64,000 nt of DNA, taken from NCBI RefSeq assembly GCF_007829815.1, contig NZ_VIWT01000001.1, forward strand, positions 5,605,001-5,669,000. Reading direction: 5' to 3'. How positions within the stretch are numbered: the stretch's first letter is position 1; the number at the start of each line of letters is the position of its first letter. The translations under genes were made by a program, and so were the position numbers. This document shows, one piece after another, positions 59,153 to 64,000 of this stretch. Below the pieces are notes generated by a model. That model did no database searches, was not told where the DNA came from, and saw only the letters and a list, made by a program, of their open reading frames with translations. This stretch comes from Kitasatospora viridis. Its GTDB lineage: Bacteria > Actinomycetota > Actinomycetes > Streptomycetales > Streptomycetaceae.

Positions 59153-60118
59153 ATGACCGACACGCCCGCCCGACTGCTCACCCTGCTCTCCCTGCTGCAG
59201 ACCCCGCGCGAGTGGCCGGGCAGCGAGCTGGCCGAGCGCCTGGGCGTCACCGTGCGCACCATCCGCCGCGACGTGGACCGGCTGCGCGAGCTCGGCTACC
59301 CGGTGCGGGCCAGCCGGGGCGCGGTCGGCGGCTACCGGCTGGCGGCCGGCAAGGCGATGCCCCCGCTGCTGCTGGACGACGAGGAGGCGGTGGCGATCGC
59401 GGTCGGCCTGCGCGGGGCGGCGGGCAGCGCGGTCGGCGGGGTGGAGGAGGCCTCGGTGCGGGCGCTGGCGAAGCTGGAGCAGGTGCTGCCGGCCAGGCTG
59501 CGGCACCGGGTGAGCACCTTCTCGGCGGCCACCGAACTGCTGCCCGGCGGCGGGCCGGCGGTCGATCCGGACGTGCTCACGGCGCTGGCCGCCGCGGTGA
59601 CGGCCCGGGAGCGGCTGCGGTTCGCCTACCGGGCGGGCGACGGCGCGCGCAGCCGCCGGCTGGTCGAGCCGCACCGGCTGGTCGCCGCCGGCCGCCGCTG
59701 GTACCTGGTGGCCTTCGACAACGACCGGGACGACTGGCGGATCTTCCGGGTGGACCGGCTGACCGAGCCGGTCACCACCGGCGTGCGGGTGCCGCCGCGC
59801 GAGCTGCCGACGCCGGACGCGGCGGCCTACGTGGCGCAGAGCCTGCGGCTGCACCGGGAGGCGGTGCGCGCCGTGCTGCTGCTGCACCTGCCGATCGAGG
59901 AGGCGCGCCGGCGGCTCGGGGCCGCGCCGGTCGAGCTGGAGCCGGTGGACGAGCGCAGCTGCCGGGCCCGCACCGAGGCCGACACGGTGGACTGGCTGGC
60001 GTTGAAGCTGCTCGGGCTGGACTGCGAGTTCACCGTCCTGGAGCCGCCGGAGCTGGCCCGCCACCTGGCCGGGCTGGCCGGGCGGTTGGGGCGTGCGGCG
60101 GGTGAATTCCGGGAGTGA
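59153..60118 (+). CDS. HTH-WYL transcriptional regulator
   Basis: A 321-residue regulator. The HTH_11 domain (about 1-58) shows ELAERLGVTVRTIRRDVDRLRELGYPV. The WYL domain (about 140-220) shows ERLRFAYR and EPHRLVAAGRRWYLVAFD; a WCX-like C-terminus follows. GGAGG lies 4 bases before ATG 59153. It probably senses a small ligand and controls the divergent exporter. Confidence 0.9.
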   Translation: MTDTPARLLTLLSLLQTPREWPGSELAERLGVTVRTIRRDVDRLRELGYPVRASRGAVGGYRLAAGKAMPPLLLDDEEAVAIAVGLRGAAGSAVGGVEEASVRALAKLEQVLPARLRHRVSTFSAATELLPGGGPAVDPDVLTALAAAVTARERLRFAYRAGDGARSRRLVEPHRLVAAGRRWYLVAFDNDRDDWRIFRVDRLTEPVTTGVRVPPRELPTPDAAAYVAQSLRLHREAVRAVLLLHLPIEEARRRLGAAPVELEPVDERSCRARTEADTVDWLALKLLGLDCEFTVLEPPELARHLAGLAGRLGRAAGEFRE

Positions 60119-60167
60119 GCCGCGCGCCGCCGGGCGCGCCCGGGGTCGGCGGTTAGAGTCCACAAGC

Positions 60168-60932
60168 GTGCAGAACGACGAACTGGTCACCAACGGGCCC
60201 TGCTGGGTGGAGCTGGCCACCACCGACGTGCCGTCGGCCACCAACTTCTACACCGGCCTGTTCGGTTGGCGGGCCGGGGCCGAACCGCGCGCGGCGATCG
60301 GCGACCGCACCGTGCTGTCGCAGTCGGCCGGTCCGGTGGCGGCGCTGCTCCCGGGGCTGGGGGAGGGCGGGGCGCCGGCCTGGCTGCCCTCGTTCCTGGT
60401 GGACTCGGTGGACGAGACCGTGGCCAGGGTGCGGGTGGCCGGCGGCACCGTGCGGCGGGAGCCGGCGGAGGTCTCCGTGCTGGGCCGGTCCGCCGTGGTC
60501 GCCGACCCCTCGGGTGCGCCCTTCGGCCTGTGGCAGGCACGGGAGTTCGCGGGCGCCGCGGTGCTCAACGAGCCCAACTCGCTGGGCTGGGTGGAACTGC
60601 ACACCCGGGACGTGGCCGCCTGCACCGCCTTCTACCCGAAGGTGTTCGGCTGGAGCGTCGACGCGAGCGAGCACTACACCCAGTGGGGCCTGGGCGGCGC
60701 CGACTTCGGCGGCATGGCCCGGATCGACGAGCACCACCCGGCGGGCACCCGGCCGCACTGGCTGCCGTACTTCGCGGTCTCCGACGTGGACGCCATGCTG
60801 AACAAGGCGGTCGGCCACGGCGCGGAGCGGGTGATGGGTCCGGTGGACGTGCCGCAGGGCCCGCGGATCGCGGTGCTGCGGGACCTCCAGGGGGCGGCCT
60901 TCGGCATGTACCTGGCCGGCACCGAGGGTTGA
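60168..60932 (+). CDS. Two-domain VOC (glyoxalase-like) protein
   Basis: A 254-residue protein with two vicinal-oxygen-chelate domains. Both start alike: CWVELATTDVPSATNFYTGLFGW and GWVELHTRDVAACTAFYPKVFGW. Members of this Streptomyces group are often annotated as hydroxylase or glyoxalase-like. Metal residues are not complete in each half. TAGAGT (60154-60159) lies nine bases before GTG 60168 and no ribosome site exists, so a leaderless message is likely. Confidence 0.85.
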   Translation: MQNDELVTNGPCWVELATTDVPSATNFYTGLFGWRAGAEPRAAIGDRTVLSQSAGPVAALLPGLGEGGAPAWLPSFLVDSVDETVARVRVAGGTVRREPAEVSVLGRSAVVADPSGAPFGLWQAREFAGAAVLNEPNSLGWVELHTRDVAACTAFYPKVFGWSVDASEHYTQWGLGGADFGGMARIDEHHPAGTRPHWLPYFAVSDVDAMLNKAVGHGAERVMGPVDVPQGPRIAVLRDLQGAAFGMYLAGTEG

Positions 60933-61010
60933 CCGGAAACCCCTTGAAGGGCGGGCGGACGGCTGGGTTATCGTCTGGGGGTCGTCGCGTGTCGGAGGGG
61001 AGGAGAGGGC

Positions 61011-61637
61011 GTGCGTCCCGACCCCTCGCCCGACCATGCGATGGGCATCCTGCTGCGCGGGGCCTTCGGGCACGGCGGACCGCTCTGGCGTCCACTGGAC
61101 CGGGCCCGCACCCGGGCCCGACTGCTGCTCCTGATAGGCCTGTTGGGCGCACTGCTGACCGGCTGCGCGCTGGCCGGCCGGGGCGTGGCCGCGGCCCCGC
61201 TGCGGGCCAGGGCCGAGGCCGCCCAGCGGCACCGGGTGCCGGCCGAGGTGCTCGGCCCGGTCCACCAGGACGCCACCGCCGTGGCCACCCGCTTCCGCTC
61301 CGGTGAACTGGTCACCGTGCGCTGGACCTACCCGGCCGGGCACACCGTCGAGCGGCGCTTCGACCTGCCGACCCCGGCGCAGACCGGCAGCACCGTGCCG
61401 GTCTGGGTGGACGACGCCGGCCGGCTCGCCGACGCCCCGCGGGGCGCCGCCGAGTCGGTGCTGCTCGCCCTGGGCACCGGCGCGGGCGGCTGGTTGGCGC
61501 TCAGCCTGCTCGGGCTCGCGCTCCACTGGCTGCACGGGCGGGTGCTGCGCCGGCGCACCGAGCGGTACTGGGCGGCCGGTTGGGCCGCCGTCGAACCGCA
61601 CTGGTCGGGCCGGCTGCGCCGGCGCCACGGCAGCTGA
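61011..61637 (+). CDS. Rv1733c-like membrane protein
   Basis: A 208-residue protein with two membrane segments (about 36-56 and 155-176) around an outer domain with WTYPAGHTVERRFD and VPVWVDDAG, the pattern of the Rv1733c family. The function is unknown; the mycobacterial member is linked to dormancy. GGGGAGGAGAGG lies just before the GTG start. Confidence 0.8.
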   Translation: MRPDPSPDHAMGILLRGAFGHGGPLWRPLDRARTRARLLLLIGLLGALLTGCALAGRGVAAAPLRARAEAAQRHRVPAEVLGPVHQDATAVATRFRSGELVTVRWTYPAGHTVERRFDLPTPAQTGSTVPVWVDDAGRLADAPRGAAESVLLALGTGAGGWLALSLLGLALHWLHGRVLRRRTERYWAAGWAAVEPHWSGRLRRRHGS

Positions 61638-61659
61638 CGCACCGTCAGTAGGCGGCCCG

Positions 61660-62145
61660 TCAGCGCAGCGGGGGGAGCTCCTCGCGCAGCCGACGGCCCA
61701 GCAGGTCCAGGCCCTCGACCATGGCGGCGGCCTGCCCGGGGGCGAGCGCGTCGGCCAGCACCCGGTCCAGCTCCCTGGTGTGCGCCGCCGCCGCGCGGCG
61801 CAGGGTCCGTTCGCCCTGCTCGGTGAGCAGGACCAGCTGCACCCGGCGGTCCTCGGCGGACGGCTCCCGGGTGACCAGCCCGGCCTCCACCATCCGGTCC
61901 ACCAGCCGGGTGGCCCCGCCGCTGGTCAGCACCAGCTGTTCGCAGAGCCGCCCGACCGGGGCGCCCCCGGGGTGGCCGGACAGGATCAGCAGGACCTCGA
62001 AGACGGAGTGGCTGATCCCGGCCTCGCGCTGGATCGCCGCGCCGAGGAACCGCTCCAGCAGGGCGGAGGTGTTGAGCAGCACGCCGACCGCCTGGATGCG
62101 CGGATCCTCGACCGGGTGCTCGGGGCTCGGTGCGGGCTGGGTCAT
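61660..62145 (-). CDS. MarR-family regulator
   Basis: A 161-residue winged-helix regulator: VGRLCEQLVLTSGGATRLVDRMVEAGLV and the wing EDRRVQLVLLTEQG. It is followed upstream on the same strand by the NmrA-like gene with 28 bases between, so they may form one unit. No palindrome was assigned to it. Confidence 0.87.
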   Translation of the reverse strand: MTQPAPSPEHPVEDPRIQAVGVLLNTSALLERFLGAAIQREAGISHSVFEVLLILSGHPGGAPVGRLCEQLVLTSGGATRLVDRMVEAGLVTREPSAEDRRVQLVLLTEQGERTLRRAAAAHTRELDRVLADALAPGQAAAMVEGLDLLGRRLREELPPLR

Positions 62146-62173
62146 CGGGGGACCGTACCAGCTGCCGGTGCCG

Positions 62174-62809
62174 TCAGTAGCCGACCGTGAACCGCTCGCC
62201 CAGGTGGGCCGGGTCCTCGATCTCGTCGACCAGGGCGGCCGCGTAGTCCTCGGTGCTGATCCGGCTGGCGCCCTCGGCGTCGACCACCAGGTCCTCGCGG
62301 TCGGTGCGGTAGCTGCCGGTGCGCTCGCCGGGCGCGATGGTGCCGGCCGGGCTGAACGAGGTCCAGGTCACGTCGGTGACGGTGCGCAGGTGGTCGAGCG
62401 CGTCGCCGTGCGCGTGGGCGATCGGGAGCAGCCAGTCGGGGAAGCCGGGCGCGTCCCAGACCTGGCTGCCGTCGGGGGTGCGCAGCGAGCCGGCGCCGCC
62501 GACCTGGATCAGCCGCGGCGCCTCCTCGCCCAGCAGTCGCAGGCCGGCGACCACGGAGCGGGCGGCGGAGCTGATGTTGGCCGCGTCGCCGCCGACCGCG
62601 CTGACCAGCACCTGGTGGCCGGTGGCCGCCCCGGCCACCGAGGCCGGGTCCAGCACATCGCCGGTGGTCACGGTGAGGTTGGGGTGCTGCTCGGTGACGC
62701 TGGCCGGGTTGCGGACCACGGCGGTGACCTGGTGGCCGCGCTCCAGGGCCTCGCGGACGATGCGGCTTCCGATGGTGCCGTTGGCACCGATGACGGCGAT
62801 GGTGGACAT
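62174..62809 (-). CDS. NmrA/SDR-like NAD(P)-binding oxidoreductase
   Basis: A 211-residue Rossmann protein: IAVIGANGTIGSRIVREALERGH with the GxxGxxG dinucleotide motif, VTAVVRNP and HAHGDALDHLR. It belongs to the NAD(P)H-binding (NmrA-like) group and lacks the YxxxK pair of classical SDR enzymes, so it may sense redox state rather than catalyse. The ATG at 62809 directly precedes the first strand. Confidence 0.85.
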   Translation of the reverse strand: MSTIAVIGANGTIGSRIVREALERGHQVTAVVRNPASVTEQHPNLTVTTGDVLDPASVAGAATGHQVLVSAVGGDAANISSAARSVVAGLRLLGEEAPRLIQVGGAGSLRTPDGSQVWDAPGFPDWLLPIAHAHGDALDHLRTVTDVTWTSFSPAGTIAPGERTGSYRTDREDLVVDAEGASRISTEDYAAALVDEIEDPAHLGERFTVGY

Positions 62810-62881
62810 CGGGTGGTCCTCTCGATAGGCACGTGCCGTGTTCCGCACGCAGTGTTACCTGAGTGAACAGTACCTGACTGC

Positions 62882-64000
62882 TCAGGTATTCCCCTCGGGT
62901 GGCAGGAACTCCCGGACCGCGGCCACCGTGTCCGCCTCCGCCGCCGACTTGTCCGCCCGGTAGCGCAGCACCCGGGCGAACCGCAGGGTCACCCCGGCCG
63001 GGTACCGGCTGGACCGCTGCACGCCGTCGAAGGCGATCTCCACCACCAGCTCGGGGCGCACCAGCACGCCCCACGCCGGCTGCTCCACCGCCAGCTCGCG
63101 CAGCCGCTCCGTCTGCCAGTCCAGCAGCCGGTCGGTCAGGCCCTTGAAGGTCTTGCCGAGCATGGCGAACGAGCCGTCCGGCTCCCGGGCGCCCAGGTGC
63201 AGGTTGGACAGGCGCCCGGCCCGCCGGCCGTGGCCCCACTCGGCACCCAGCACCACCAGGTCCAGGGTGTGCACCGGCTTGACCTTCAACCAGGCGGTGC
63301 CCCGGCGGCCCGCCGTGTAGGGCGCGTCCAGCGCCTTGGCGACCACCCCCTCCTGACCCCGCGCCAGCGCCGCCGCGGCGAACTCCTCGGCGGCGGCCGA
63401 CTCCCCGGCGGCCAGCACCCGGCGGCGCACCAGCAGCCGGGCCGGCACCAGTCGGGCCAGCTCGGCGTGCCGCTCGGCGGTGGGCAGCTCCAGCAGGTCG
63501 CGGCCGTCCAGCGCGAGCAGGTCGAAGAAGACCGGGGTGAGCGGCAGCGCCCCGCTGGCCCCGGGCACGTCCAGCCGGGAGCCGACCCGCCCGGCGGTCT
63601 GCTGGAACGGGCGGGGCCGGCCCCGCGGGTCCAGCGCGACCAGTTCGCCGTCCAGCACCACCCGCTCGGCGGGCAGCGCCAGCGCGGCGGCGACCACCTC
63701 GGGCAGCCGCGCGGTGATCTCGTCCAGGGTCCGGGTGAAGACCCGCACCACCGGCCCGTCCCGGTGCACCTGGATCCGGATGCCGTCCAGCTTCTCGTCC
63801 AGCACGCACGGTCCGAGCCGGTCCAGCGCCTCCCCGACCGACTTCGCGGTGTGCGCGAGCATCGGCAGCACCGGCCGGCCCACGGTGAGCCGGAACCCGG
63901 CCAGGGCCGCCGGACCGTCGGCCAGCAGGCGCTCGGCGACGGCGCCGAGCGAGCCGCCGAGCATCACCGCCCGGCGGACCTCGGCCGCCGGCGCACCGGC
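62882..64000 (-). CDS. ATP-dependent DNA ligase (partial, cut by window edge)
   Basis: The C-terminal 373 residues are inside the window. The adenylation lysine is in DEKLDGIRIQVH, followed by TRTLDEITA, VLDGELVALD, EGVVAKALDAPY and LKVKP (motifs I to V), then the OB domain. The frame stays open through base 64000 (APAAEVRRAVML), so the N-terminal domain lies to the right of the window. It is a LigB/LigC-like ligase used in repair rather than the NAD-type replicative enzyme. Confidence 0.9.
   Translation of the reverse strand, partial: AGAPAAEVRRAVMLGGSLGAVAERLLADGPAALAGFRLTVGRPVLPMLAHTAKSVGEALDRLGPCVLDEKLDGIRIQVHRDGPVVRVFTRTLDEITARLPEVVAAALALPAERVVLDGELVALDPRGRPRPFQQTAGRVGSRLDVPGASGALPLTPVFFDLLALDGRDLLELPTAERHAELARLVPARLLVRRRVLAAGESAAAEEFAAAALARGQEGVVAKALDAPYTAGRRGTAWLKVKPVHTLDLVVLGAEWGHGRRAGRLSNLHLGAREPDGSFAMLGKTFKGLTDRLLDWQTERLRELAVEQPAWGVLVRPELVVEIAFDGVQRSSRYPAGVTLRFARVLRYRADKSAAEADTVAAVREFLPPEGNT

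Overview
The window comes from a very GC-rich actinobacterium, most likely Streptomycetaceae (Streptomyces or Kitasatospora type). The rRNA sequences are of the Streptomyces kind, GTG starts are common, several genes look leaderless, and the gene order at 3.6-21 kb is a conserved actinobacterial block. No tRNA, CRISPR array, IS element or prophage is visible. The left edge cuts the 16S-23S spacer and the right edge cuts a DNA ligase gene.

Layout. 1-3.6 kb: the end of an rRNA operon (spacer, 23S, 5S, terminator). 3.6-12.7 kb: a block that mirrors the mycobacterial Rv1822-Rv1832 region (pgsA-like, DUF881, Sbp/DUF1290, DUF881, GarA-like FHA protein, FtsR-type MerR, bifunctional nuclease, second MerR), here with an inserted nucleotidyltransferase/pseudo-phosphomannomutase and no gcvH. 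12.8-17.8 kb: a SanA/ElyC-like protein, DNA polymerase IV, a drug exporter and a PRC-barrel/DUF2382 protein. 17.9-21.2 kb: gcvP behind a tandem glycine riboswitch, which completes the synteny block. 21.2-28.6 kb: small conserved proteins, a GCS2 ligase, a CPBP membrane protein, a PhzF isomerase, a MarR/rhodanese/YceI module with paired operators, and a TetR regulator.

The most interesting part is 28.7-33.6 kb, a tight six-gene operon: an arginine-oxidase-type PLP enzyme, a small unknown protein, a DapA-fold aldolase, a heme-oxygenase-like diiron oxygenase, a Rieske protein and a PRMT-type methyltransferase. The first four match the azomycin (2-nitroimidazole) pathway type RohP/Q/R/S, in which L-arginine is oxidised, cleaved to guanidinoacetaldehyde, cyclised to 2-aminoimidazole and N-oxygenated. 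The methyltransferase keeps the PRMT double-Glu loop and may add a methyl group, so the product could be a variant nitroimidazole or guanidine metabolite. A palindrome sits at the predicted transcription start. TetR regulators, two MFS exporters and an aminoglycoside-phosphotransferase-like kinase lie alongside (33.6-38.5 kb).

38.5-64 kb is accessory metabolism and stress: dienelactone hydrolase, sugar porter, two FMN-binding proteins opposite a MocR regulator, type II NADH dehydrogenase, a HipA-like kinase/DUF3037 pair, MarR, TSUP permease, purB, MFS exporters, a ClpC-type ATPase with Usp and SpoIIE-phosphatase neighbours, an ECF sigma factor next to a membrane protein, a WYL regulator opposite an exporter, a VOC protein, an Rv1733c-like protein, another MarR, an NmrA-like oxidoreductase and the partial ligase. 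All family names were made by reading motifs; no database search was run.
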